Positions 32,698 to 39,944 of a DNA stretch of 57,985 bases are shown piece after piece. Numbering within the stretch: position 1 is the first letter of the stretch; every line of letters starts with the position of its first letter. The position numbers and the translations under genes are program-made. The notes beneath the pieces were generated by a model. That model was not told where the DNA came from. It searched no databases and saw only the letters and a program-made list of their open reading frames with translations. This stretch comes from a virus: positions 1-57,985 of IMG/VR virus record IMGVR_UViG_3300031812_000004; one strand, given 5' to 3'.

Positions 32698-33285
32698 AGT
32701 GCATCTTCCGATGCCCCCCGCCGTTTTTGCACCTGCTCACGGGCTCAAAACGGCAAACCTCTCAGTCAGTTTTGACTCCCAATACGTAGCGGGACATTAC
32801 AAACTGACAAACTACCCGCATTTCGACGTGCCTCGGGACAGCAACTTCACCTTAGCGGCTTGCGACCACAGGCAGTGTCCGGACACTGTTTATCCTGTGG
32901 TCCTCACCGATTTAGCGTGGGTACCCGAGAACTTACTCCCACGCATACCACTTGTTTCGTCTTTTGACTGCACAAGTGGCTGGACGGTTATCCCCCCTCA
33001 GTAGCGTTGTAGCTACGGGTGTTTGCGTCCAGTTCGGGCTGCTTTCCTAGTATATGGCAGCCCTATGTCTTCCATCTTGGTCTTTCGACCTCAATGGCGT
33101 TCATGACTCCGTGGTGTCTTGGTTATCACCTCCGCTGACACACTCGGTGCCCGCCCTACCTGTACCGCACATCACAGACATATAGTCTGTTCGACGCAGT
33201 CTGCTGTTACGGGTTGTTACCCCTCGGGCGGCTCACACCACGGAGCCACATAGACCTCCACGTCTCATAACCGTGGGGTCTAATT
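32668..33285 (-). ncRNA. large ornate structured noncoding RNA, about 600 nt
   Basis: A GC-rich island in an AT-rich genome, packed with perfect helices (plus coordinates): GCATC 32701-05/32710-14, 32720-27/32747-54, 32765-72/32801-08, 32864-72/32894-902 enclosing CAGTG 32873-77/32884-88, 32915-21/32938-44, 32948-55/32972-79, CTGGACG 32980-86/33026-32 enclosing GTAGC 33001-05/33012-16, GGGCTGC 33036-42/33057-63, GGTC 33079-82/33087-90, a long-range 11-bp helix 33107-17/33235-45 enclosing CCGCCC 33151-56/33226-31 and ACAGAC 33174-79/33185-90, and 33251-56+58-62/72-76+77-82. On the minus strand two hairpins are capped by GNRA loops (GGAA, GAAA), and one has a U-G, G-A internal loop; the plus strand lacks these. 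The minus-strand terminator agrees. Size and density recall ROOL and GOLLD phage RNAs, but I cannot match it to either. Confidence 0.8.
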
Positions 33286-33301
33286 TTTATGTTTTTTTTT
33301 C

Positions 33302-33321
33302 AATGTTCCACGTGGAACATT
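33302..33321. other. parS-like centromere site
   Basis: A perfect 20-bp palindrome, AATGTTCCACGTGGAACATT. Its core TGTTCCACGTGGAACA is one base from the classic B. subtilis ParB site TGTTCCACGTGAAACA and equals the symmetric form described for Pseudomonas. The right arm GTGGAACATTT is repeated directly at 33324-33334, giving an extra half-site. No ParA or ParB gene is in the window, so host ParB (or a gene outside the window) would be the reader. Confidence 0.75.
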
Positions 33322-33392
33322 TTGTGGAACATTTACTTTATGTGTTTTTTTTTTTAACACATCGTAGTACATATATATACGTATATACCACA

Positions 33393-33400
33393 CAAATATA
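33393..33400 (-). promoter_or_regulatory. candidate promoter of the large structured RNA
   Basis: The minus strand reads TATATTTG, the TAnnTTTG element, about 110 nt upstream of the structured region. No good TTTG -33 box is visible, so this is tentative. The parS-like palindrome would lie within the transcript leader. The rest of 33401-33563 is GT-rich and holds nothing else I can name. Confidence 0.35.
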
Positions 33401-33563
33401 TACTTGCACTAAAGTATGTCGTAGTTCGGTGAGGATTGTTAGTGTATGTGTAGCGGTGGTCGGTTTTAGTGTGTATGTTTTAAAATGTTTATAAGAACTT
33501 TAAAACGGAAATTTTCGTTTGCTATTATATAAAATAAATGTCTAACCTATAAAACCATGAGTT

Positions 33564-33824
33564 ATGAAAACAAAAGAAAAAATCCGTGTTTACGTTAAAC
33601 ACACACCAATCAAGGATGAGCAATCAGGAAAGTTTAGAATTAAAACATCCTATTTCGTGGAGTATACAGGTATGCTTAAACCTGTATATTTCAGACAAGA
33701 TGTAAGGAATGTGGGATATTGTGTGAGTTTGCCTTTAGACGTTTTTACTGAGTACTTCCAGTTTGAACCCCCAACGTTTAACAAGGGGGCTTCATCTGAA
33801 TCTGAAAATGACACGGAACAGTAA
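33564..33824 (+). CDS. hypothetical small protein, isolated plus-strand unit
   Basis: An 86-aa protein (MKTKEKIRVYVKHTPIKDE...), beta-rich with an acidic tail (SSESENDTEQ). It is the first plus-strand gene after the divergent switch and is followed by a strong terminator, so it is expressed alone, about 1 kb before the virion genes. A regulator or DNA-binding role near the putative origin is conceivable but no DNA-binding motif is seen. Confidence 0.65.
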   Translation: MKTKEKIRVYVKHTPIKDEQSGKFRIKTSYFVEYTGMLKPVYFRQDVRNVGYCVSLPLDVFTEYFQFEPPTFNKGASSESENDTEQ

Positions 33825-33837
33825 AGTAAACTGTTTA

Positions 33838-33874
33838 GGTAACGTATCAATCACGATGCGTTACCTTTTTTTTT
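33838..33874 (+). terminator. Rho-independent terminator
   Basis: GGTAACG (33838-33844) pairs with CGTTACC (33859-33865), followed by nine T. It isolates the 86-aa gene from the virion genes. Confidence 0.88.
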
Positions 33875-34009
33875 ACGTTCATTCTAAAACAAACCTTACT
33901 ACAAACGAAACCAAAACCGCTTTTATATTTTTTCAAACCTTTATAAAAACTTTCATGCACTGTTTAACCTTTGCCTTATTCCCTTCCTTTTAACGGTTAT
34001 TAACAAACC

Positions 34010-34135
34010 TTTAAACAAACACTCAACCAACAACCAGCAAGCCAGCCAGCACAACCAACCAGCCAAAAACCAAACACAGGGGGGACACAAAAAACTTAAC
34101 ACGGCGGGGGGGAAGGGGGGGACTGACTCCCAGCC
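34010..34135. other. strand-skewed C/A-rich then G-rich DNA
   Basis: About 70 nt of almost G-free C/A-rich sequence (CAACCAGCAAGCCAGCCAGC) is followed by two G7 runs (34106-34112, 34115-34121) separated by AA. No gene is evident between 33875 and 34932. The skew could support R-loop, G-quadruplex or single-strand formation next to the iteron-like repeats. Confidence 0.6.
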
Positions 34136-34138
34136 GCT

Positions 34139-34358
34139 CGTATCATAGTTTCGTATGATAGTCTTGTATCATAATCTTGTATCATAATTTTGTAAGATAG
34201 TTTTAAATCTGATTGTATAGTAGTGTAGTATTATATTATAATATCATAGTATAGTATAGTAATATAGTATCGTAGTATATTATTGTAGTGTAGTATCATA
34301 ATTTCGTATTGTGATATAGTTTTAGAATTGGTTGTATCATAGTTTTGTATCATAGTTT
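34139..34358. repeat. 13-bp iteron-like tandem repeats
   Basis: Five consecutive 13-mers (34139-34203) of consensus TGTATCATARTYT: CGTATCATAGTTT, CGTATGATAGTCT, TGTATCATAATCT, TGTATCATAATTT, TGTAAGATAGTTT. Two exact copies TGTATCATAGTTT recur at 34333-34358, with degenerate ones between (for example 34292-34304). Tandem same-orientation 13-mers beside AT-rich DNA at a divergent switch resemble replication-origin iterons. Confidence 0.75.
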
Positions 34359-34591
34359 TAAGTTTGTTTGTGTTATAGTTTTAGAGCTGTTCGTATAATA
34401 AACAAATTATTTAACGAATTTATTAATTAATAAACAAATTGTTATAGACTTATTTTGTTATATTTTTAAGAGGTGTAGTATAAGGTATATGTTTATATTA
34501 TTATTTTCTACGTTTTATTTGGTTGAATAGTAGGAATTTGGTTATAGTTATTGTGTAGTTTATGAGGAATGTTAGGGGTGATTATTTGGGT

Positions 34592-34604
34592 GGGGGGGGG
34601 GGGG
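34592..34604 (+). other. G13 homopolymer in G-rich stretch
   Basis: A run of 13 G within the GT-rich, gene-free DNA between the iterons and the first fibre gene. Several more GGG groups flank it (34575-34615), so a G-quadruplex is possible. The length may vary between clones. Nothing else is seen from 34400 to 34695. Confidence 0.7.
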
Positions 34605-34698
34605 TGGTGTGGGTGGATATTTGGAAGGCAAGTTTGGTTAGGTTTTTGGTAGTTTGGTTTAGGTTTTTCATAGGTTATTGATTTTGTTGGTGTAAAGA

Positions 34699-34880
34699 TA
34701 GTAAAAAGTAGAAAGTTAAAAGTTGAAAGTTAAAAGTAGAAGGTATAAAAGACAAACTTGTAACTTTAAACTTTCGATTTTCAACTCACAACTTTCAACT
34801 TTCGACTTGTAACTTTTATCTTACAACTTTCAACTTGTAACTTACAACTTACAACTTTCAACTTATAACTTATAACTTAT
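34699..34880. repeat. heptamer repeat array R3, inverted halves
   Basis: Left half AAAGTNN units (about 34699-34753, for example AAAGTTAAAAGTTGAAAGTT) and a longer right half of NNACTTT units to 34880. It ends 52 nt before the first fibre-like gene and directly before its late-promoter motif. Confidence 0.92.
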
Positions 34881-34893
34881 TTTTAATTGTGTT

Positions 34894-34907
34894 TAATATT
34901 TAGTATA
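34894..34907 (+). promoter_or_regulatory. late-promoter motif, copy 1
   Basis: TAATATTTAGTATA, matching TAAWATTTAGTAT, 24 nt before the ATG of the first fibre-like gene. The upstream frame that would run through it is rejected for this reason. Confidence 0.7.
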
Positions 34908-34931
34908 GGTAGAATACTAAAATATTTGTCT

Positions 34932-35543
34932 ATGAGTTGTGGTGGTAATGGTAATTGTAATGAGATAGAGCGGTTATTGGGGTGTATATGTGACAGGGTG
35001 TATGCTTTGCACCAGATGTTAGGTGATTATTTAGTTAGTATTATTAACCAGTTAGTGAATGTGAATGGGTGGTTGAATTCTATATATAGTGTATTGAATA
35101 ATGTTAATAATGTTTTAGGGAATATAAATAGTTTATTAGTAAGTATAGATAGTATGTTGCAGAACATACAGAATGATTTGAATAATGGGTTTAGTCAGGT
35201 TATAGGGTTATTGGGGCAGTTATTGGCTTGTTGTCAGGCTGGTTTGGCGAGTAGTTCGGTTATCAGGAATCCGGTTGTAATAAGTTTTAATTCCAGTAGT
35301 ATTCCTTTGAATCGGATAAGCAATGCGGTGGGTTTGGTACCTGGGGGTTTGTTTTTGTGGGTTCAGTTTCGGAATGTGGGGGCTAATCCGGCTATGGTCA
35401 ATGGTTTTTATGTTCCTCCTGGGGGTGTCAGGGAGTACAGGGTTAACGGGAATGATAAGCTTGGGCAGATATCGTATGATTGTACGGGAGCATTCCCTGG
35501 GGGTATGGGGGTGACGGAGTTGGAGATAGAGGGGTTGCAGTAG
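34932..35543 (+). CDS. fibre-like virion protein 1, coil plus C-terminal beta domain
   Basis: A 203-aa protein starting MSCGGNGNCNEIERLL (34932), downstream of the late-promoter motif. Residues about 20-110 form a long hydrophobic heptad coil (QLVNVNGWLNSIYSVLNNVN and LLVSIDSMLQNIQNDL), consistent with a trimeric stalk. The C-terminal 90 residues are a beta domain (LFLWVQFRNVG, VNGFYVPPGGVREYRV). The layout matches a short trimeric fibre or head decoration. It is very G/T-rich on the coding strand compared with neighbours. Heptamer arrays flank it on both sides. Confidence 0.65.
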   Translation: MSCGGNGNCNEIERLLGCICDRVYALHQMLGDYLVSIINQLVNVNGWLNSIYSVLNNVNNVLGNINSLLVSIDSMLQNIQNDLNNGFSQVIGLLGQLLACCQAGLASSSVIRNPVVISFNSSSIPLNRISNAVGLVPGGLFLWVQFRNVGANPAMVNGFYVPPGGVREYRVNGNDKLGQISYDCTGAFPGGMGVTELEIEGLQ

Positions 35544-35810
35544 GAAGTAGAAAGTTAAAAGTAGAAAGTTAAAAGTAGAAAGTAGGAAGTAGAAAGTTAA
35601 AAGTAGGAAGTAGAAAGTTAAAAGTCATAAGTAAAAAGTATAAAGTTAAGAGTAGAAAGTGGAGAGTCAAAAAGTTAAAAGTATAAAGTCAAAAAGTTAA
35701 AAGTATAAAGTCAAAAAGTTAAAAGTATAAAGTCAAAAGTAAAAAGTATGAACTTGTAACTTTTAACTTGCAACTTTAAACTTGTAACTTTAAACTTGTA
35801 ACTAACAACT
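35542..35810. repeat. heptamer repeat array R4, inverted halves
   Basis: Starts at the stop codon of fibre gene 1. About 200 bp of AAAGTNN units (AAAGTTAAAAGTAGAAAGTT) then about 60 bp of NNACTTT units ending 14 nt before fibre gene 2. It replaces both terminator and leader between the genes. Confidence 0.93.
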
Positions 35811-35823
35811 AAAATAAAGGTAT

Positions 35824-36243
35824 ATGGGAGAAGTTCAGGGGCATACGTATGATAGTAACTTGCAAAGGAATTTGCAGGATGAGGTTAATATAGGTATCAG
35901 GGATTTGAGCTTGCAGATAGCGAGGTTGTGTCAATGTGTAGGTGGAAGTGGAACAATAAACGGAACGGTAGATATAAACCCTAAGCCGGTAGATTTACTT
36001 GTTACCGGTTATCAGAATGTAGGAGGCATAATAATAGTTATACCGGTAGATATAGTGGCATTAATAGTAAGGAATGATGATACTGTTGCAGGTAAAGTTT
36101 TATTAGTAAACAACTTTCCAGTTTTGCCTGGGGAAGTGTATACGGTTGATGCGGTAGGGTATAACAGGTATTTTCCGAAAAATACTATAACTATTAATGG
36201 TGTGAGCTGTGATAAGTTTTCTGTTCAATGGGTAGCTGTTTAA
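35824..36243 (+). CDS. fibre-like virion protein 2
   Basis: A 139-aa protein (MGEVQGHTYDSNLQRNLQDE...). A short N-terminal coil (DEVNIGIRDLSLQIARLCQC) is followed by a beta domain with TVDINPKPVDLLVTGYQNVG, VNNFPVLPGEVYTVDAV. The C-terminal domain shares the pattern of hydrophobic strand, then PPG or LPGEVY, then strand with fibre protein 1 (VPPGGVREYRV), so they may be cassette variants of one fold. Flanked by arrays R4 and R5. Confidence 0.6.
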   Translation: MGEVQGHTYDSNLQRNLQDEVNIGIRDLSLQIARLCQCVGGSGTINGTVDINPKPVDLLVTGYQNVGGIIIVIPVDIVALIVRNDDTVAGKVLLVNNFPVLPGEVYTVDAVGYNRYFPKNTITINGVSCDKFSVQWVAV

Positions 36244-36456
36244 AGTAGAAAGTCAAAAGTCAAAAGTTAAAAGTGGAAAGTATGAAAGTGGAAAGTAAAA
36301 AGTTAAAAGTTAAAAGTATAAGGCATAAAGTTGCAACTTTAAACTTTCAACTTACAACTTACAACTTTCAACTTTCAACTTTAAACTTTAAACTTTAAAC
36401 TTGTAACTTGTAACTTGCAACTTTTAACTTGTAACTTTAAACTTTAAACTTTTAAA
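36244..36456. repeat. heptamer repeat array R5, inverted halves
   Basis: Begins right after the stop of fibre gene 2. The first half is AAAGTNN units (to about 36329), the second NNACTTT units, with many exact ACTTTAA copies. It ends 10 nt before the ATG of fibre gene 3. Confidence 0.93.
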
Positions 36457-36466
36457 CTAACATAAA

Positions 36467-37312
36467 ATGGGATTTAATATTGAAAAAAAAGCAGGAAGTG
36501 ATCTACCAACAGGGGTGTTGGGAGATGTACTGGTTCATAACGGCACGCAATGGATTGCGGACGATGTGATTATTACACGGAATATATCATGGTTTCAGGC
36601 GAATGCTAATAATGTGTTGCGAAAGAACACGGTTGTGTTTTTAGAAGAAGATAAAAACTGTTTTAAAATAGGCGATGGAGTAACGACGTTAAAGAATTTG
36701 AAGTGGTATATTGATAGAAACTACGGAGGCATTTCCATTTCCGCATATAGCGGGATATTTGCGAAGAATACATCAACAGGTAAAGATGTTACTCATTCAA
36801 TTTTTGGAAGTTCATATTCTGTTTCATCTACTGTAACATCAAGCAATGATTTTAGAGGAGCGTTTGGTTTGCTACCCGAGCCGATGATAGTTGAAGCACT
36901 TGGTATAAGGGTTTCATCATATAACGCAAGCGGGGGTAGTGTTAAATTAGAGTTTGGAATATATCAGCCGGATTTTTCAAATAAAATAAATACGTTGATT
37001 GCGAAAACTAATTTACTACCTATTGTCGTTGGGAATAATATATTCAATTTACAATCACCGGTAACATTACCGAGTGGCGTGTATTTATTTGCTTTTAGGC
37101 GTGAAGTTCCCAGTGGCAGTTCTTATACATTTTCGTATATTTCAGCAACAAATCAAATATGTGATGTTAAAAATGATGACTTTGGTATATATTCATATAT
37201 AGGGTTAAACAATCAAACGTCAATGCCAGCAACATGCTCATTTCCTTCTGTTTCAGATAATGTAACATTTTACTTTATCGTATCAGGACAAAGAATTTTA
37301 CCAACAATTTGA
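36467..37312 (+). CDS. tail or head fibre with GDGxT motif
   Basis: A 281-aa protein. Residues about 55-82 (RKNTVVFLEEDKNCFKIGDG then VTTLKNLKWY) match the GDGxT..xL element of phage fibre N-terminal modules such as the Mtd-type domain. The remainder is Ser/Thr/Asn-rich beta sequence (SSTVTSSNDFRGAFGL; LFAFRREVPSGSSYTF) typical of a receptor-binding domain. Codon use is less G-rich than in fibre genes 1 and 2, suggesting a separate origin. Confidence 0.7.
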   Translation: MGFNIEKKAGSDLPTGVLGDVLVHNGTQWIADDVIITRNISWFQANANNVLRKNTVVFLEEDKNCFKIGDGVTTLKNLKWYIDRNYGGISISAYSGIFAKNTSTGKDVTHSIFGSSYSVSSTVTSSNDFRGAFGLLPEPMIVEALGIRVSSYNASGGSVKLEFGIYQPDFSNKINTLIAKTNLLPIVVGNNIFNLQSPVTLPSGVYLFAFRREVPSGSSYTFSYISATNQICDVKNDDFGIYSYIGLNNQTSMPATCSFPSVSDNVTFYFIVSGQRILPTI

Positions 37313-37325
37313 ATTAAAATAAAAT

Positions 37326-37544
37326 ATGAGCACAAGAACACTTGAAAAAATAAAAAATATCATGGGATATATCCTGATAGTTTTATTGCTGTTGTTTTAC
37401 TCAGTATGGTTTACAATATACCCTGTTGCAGTTTTTTTTACAAGTTTGTTTTTATTATATCTGAGCCATCTTAATATTTTGTATCTGACGGAGAATAATA
37501 AACGAAAAGAAAGAAAAAGAAACCATGTAAAAGATATTGTATGA
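37326..37544 (+). CDS. small membrane protein, holin-like
   Basis: A 72-aa protein. Two adjacent spans (IMGYILIVLLLLFYSVWF about 12-29, VAVFFTSLFLLYLSHLNILY about 34-53) and a strongly basic tail (NNKRKERKRNHVKDIV) give a class II holin-like topology. It overlaps the next membrane gene by 4 nt (ATGA). No endolysin is nearby, so the lysis role is inference. Confidence 0.6.
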   Translation: MSTRTLEKIKNIMGYILIVLLLLFYSVWFTIYPVAVFFTSLFLLYLSHLNILYLTENNKRKERKRNHVKDIV

Positions 37545-37747
37545 TACCACTTGAAACTAACGATACTTTTGGAATATACACTTTTTTCAGTCAGATAGCT
37601 ACTGTAATAGGAGCTATATCTCCGTTTATAGTATTGGTATATTATATTTCAAGTATGAGAAAAGATATAGATTATCTGAAAGAACAGGTAGAAAAAATAG
37701 AAGAAATGCTTATGAAACAAATACAAGATAAAAACAAATCAAAATAA
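37541..37747 (+). CDS. small membrane-anchored coiled-coil protein
   Basis: A 68-aa protein. One N-terminal span (IATVIGAISPFIVLVYYI, about 18-35) is followed by a charged coil (MRKDIDYLKEQVEKIEEMLM). The layout fits a holin partner or inner-membrane spanin-like anchor. It is coupled to the preceding membrane gene. Confidence 0.6.
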   Translation: MIPLETNDTFGIYTFFSQIATVIGAISPFIVLVYYISSMRKDIDYLKEQVEKIEEMLMKQIQDKNKSK

Positions 37748-37848
37748 AATATAAAATATGTTAAAATTATAAAATGAAGATATAATTCTTAATTTATATA
37801 ACTTATATAATTTATATTATAGCAAACTAAAATTTCCTTGGAGACAAT

Positions 37849-37889
37849 ACTAGTGTACATTAAATTTACACTAGTGTACATTAAATTTA
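37849..37889. repeat. two 20-bp direct repeats with palindromic centre, operator-like
   Basis: Two perfect copies of ACTAGTGTACATTAAATTTA (37849-37868, 37870-37889). A 12-bp palindrome TACACTAGTGTA spans their junction (37867-37878). They lie in the otherwise gene-free AT-rich gap 37748-38164, about 145 nt upstream of the promoter of the 579-aa gene. A second inverted repeat, AGTACTATAT with ATATAGTACT, occurs at about 37931-37967. Likely regulator binding sites. Confidence 0.55.
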
Positions 37890-38031
37890 TAATTTAAATA
37901 TAATATTTTCTTAATTGTTTTTTTTTTATAAGTACTATATTAATAATAATATATAATATATAGTACTATATAATATAATTATATAGATCAATATATTAAA
38001 TATAAAATTGATTTAATTTTTTATAAGTAAT

Positions 38032-38062
38032 TTTGTAAATATTAAATATTTATATACCTTTG
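38032..38062 (+). promoter_or_regulatory. complete Bacteroidota-type promoter
   Basis: TTTG at 38032-38035, a 19-nt spacer, then TACCTTTG at 38055-38062. This is the canonical -33/-7 arrangement and drives the 579-aa gene, whose leader would be about 95 nt. Confidence 0.75.
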
Positions 38063-38164
38063 TAAAAATTATAATAAGATATTCTGTAAAGATTCTATAA
38101 ATTATACTGTATAATTATACTAAAACATCTTTTAATATTTTAATAACAATAAAACTATTTAATT

Positions 38165-39904
38165 ATGTTTATAATACCTTGTAAAGTTATTATTTTAAAA
38201 GACAGAATATCAGAAGAATTATATAAAGAAGCTTATGAGTTTTATTACTTATATAAATGTTTTCAGAATAGAAATAGTATAAGTAAAATAGATAAAAGAC
38301 TTATAAATATTCTTCTTACAAAAGATAAACATAAAGAAAAATTAGAAGAATTCAGAAAAAATGATATAAATTCTTTTAAAATATTTACAGAAATACAAAA
38401 TTTAGAAAAAGAAAGAGGTTTAAATAAAATATTAAAAGATGTACTTGTTACTAACTATGCCATAGATGATAATAACTATGCTAAAGTTTTTAGTAAAATT
38501 ACAGTATTCTTCTATATATTTGATATTGAAGAATTAACTTATAAAGAATATATAAACAAATGGTACAAAAATAATACAGTCTATACTATAGTATATGCAG
38601 ATAAATTAGCTAAAAATCAAATAAGTTGGTTAAAAAATGTTAACGTGTTTAATATAAACAGGCTTAAATTTACGTTTTTATGGACCTACATAAATCCTAA
38701 TGCCAATTTCATATTTAATTTGCCCTATAAGACACAAAATGAACTTTTTGATACTCTGAATAGGTTTATATCAAAATTCACTAAAATAAACGATTTAACG
38801 GCTTTATTAGAGGATTTAAATAAACTGTTCTATATCAATAAAGATAAAAACTATTCGCTTAAAAAAATATACGATATTATAAAAACATGTAATATTATAT
38901 TTGCTCACTATTTCTACATAATTGTTTATAAAAAAGTAAGATATAAAAGCATGCCTGTATTCGAAGAATTGTATTATTTAGACCAGGATATATTCAAAAG
39001 AAGAATCAGAGGAAGCTATGTTAAAAAATTAAATAATGTTAAAAAAGAGAAAAACTTAGCAGTTATCACTAGTTCTTTAAAAAAGTATGATATTTATAAA
39101 GAACTTGTTGATTTTCTTAAAAGAGATATTATTGTTACCAACGAAAAAAATGATTTATTGTTCGAATCCTACTTACACCAGATAACTTCCAGACTTTATA
39201 CTTTATACTTCCTTCCACCTGTAACTTATGAATTCTACGGCTTTGATTCTTTTGAAGATTTTATGAAGGAAGGGACATTCAAACCAGGACGCCATAAATA
39301 TCATACAGTTACTAAATTCTTTATACAGGAGTTCAGCGGATATTTTAATATGAACCTGTTTTACGTAATGCTCCCATTATTATCATTAAAAAAAAATCTG
39401 GATATAGAAAACTCAGTATTTAAACCGTTTGTAAGAAGCAAAAAAGATATATACAAACTTATGTACAAATTAAACGAAATAATGATAGCATACAAAGCAA
39501 AAAATATGTTAAAATACCAGAAATATATTACTAAGTTGAAAAAATGCAACGAAGATTACTTCTGCTATATTAAAAACAGAATAGACGATATAGATACTCT
39601 TAATCATAAAATGCTTAACAACCCCTATAAAAACATTTTTATAAATGATATAGATTTTATAACTGAATTTATGAAATATGTAAGGAATATTCACAAAATA
39701 ATTCAAAAGTCAGGAAGAAAGCTTTTTGATGATATATTCAGAGAAAACTTACAGGTTCTTTTCGGAGGACGTAAAAATGATATCCTGATAGAAACCGAAG
39801 AACCAAAAGATATTATTGTCTATGACGACGGTATAGCTAAATTCTTACTGGTTAAAAACATAAATGACAATAAAATGTTTATAACTTATCTTTCTGTTTT
39901 TTGA
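38165..39904 (+). CDS. large protein of unknown function
   Basis: A 579-aa protein (MFIIPCKVIILKDRIS...), strongly Lys, Ile, Tyr and Asn rich, mostly helical, with no signal peptide, Walker motif or recognised catalytic triad. Its base composition is more A-rich than the virion genes around it and resembles the left-arm paralogue family in style, though no alignment is evident. It is a single-gene unit with its own promoter and possible operators. The next promoter overlaps its stop codon. Confidence 0.7.
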   Translation: MFIIPCKVIILKDRISEELYKEAYEFYYLYKCFQNRNSISKIDKRLINILLTKDKHKEKLEEFRKNDINSFKIFTEIQNLEKERGLNKILKDVLVTNYAIDDNNYAKVFSKITVFFYIFDIEELTYKEYINKWYKNNTVYTIVYADKLAKNQISWLKNVNVFNINRLKFTFLWTYINPNANFIFNLPYKTQNELFDTLNRFISKFTKINDLTALLEDLNKLFYINKDKNYSLKKIYDIIKTCNIIFAHYFYIIVYKKVRYKSMPVFEELYYLDQDIFKRRIRGSYVKKLNNVKKEKNLAVITSSLKKYDIYKELVDFLKRDIIVTNEKNDLLFESYLHQITSRLYTLYFLPPVTYEFYGFDSFEDFMKEGTFKPGRHKYHTVTKFFIQEFSGYFNMNLFYVMLPLLSLKKNLDIENSVFKPFVRSKKDIYKLMYKLNEIMIAYKAKNMLKYQKYITKLKKCNEDYFCYIKNRIDDIDTLNHKMLNNPYKNIFINDIDFITEFMKYVRNIHKIIQKSGRKLFDDIFRENLQVLFGGRKNDILIETEEPKDIIVYDDGIAKFLLVKNINDNKMFITYLSVF

Positions 39905-39930
39905 ATTTTAGAATATTATTTTTATTTTTG
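39900..39930 (+). promoter_or_regulatory. complete Bacteroidota-type promoter of packaging operon
   Basis: TTTG at 39900-39903 (including the stop codon of the 579-aa gene), a 19-nt spacer, then TATTTTTG at 39923-39930. It is positioned to transcribe the zinc-ribbon, TerS candidate and TerL genes. Confidence 0.72.
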
Positions 39931-39944
39931 CATCTGAATTTAAT

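Noticed and set aside
32699-33004. A 101-codon plus-strand frame within the GC-rich island
   Set aside because: Every part of it is taken by perfect RNA helices, the structural evidence favours the minus strand, and the translation lacks a plausible protein pattern. GC-rich DNA produces such frames by chance.
33273-33494. A 73-codon plus-strand frame across the parS-like palindrome
   Set aside because: It runs through poly-T tracts and the palindrome, has an odd Val/Tyr/Cys-rich translation, and no leader or promoter of the types used elsewhere.
33763-33993. A 76-codon plus-strand frame after the 86-aa gene
   Set aside because: It passes through a strong terminator with a T9 tract and has no leader.
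34894-37312. Diversity-generating retroelement at the fibre genes
   Set aside because: No reverse transcriptase gene and no paired template/variable repeats with adenine-specific differences were seen; the only repeats are the heptamer arrays, which lie outside the coding parts.
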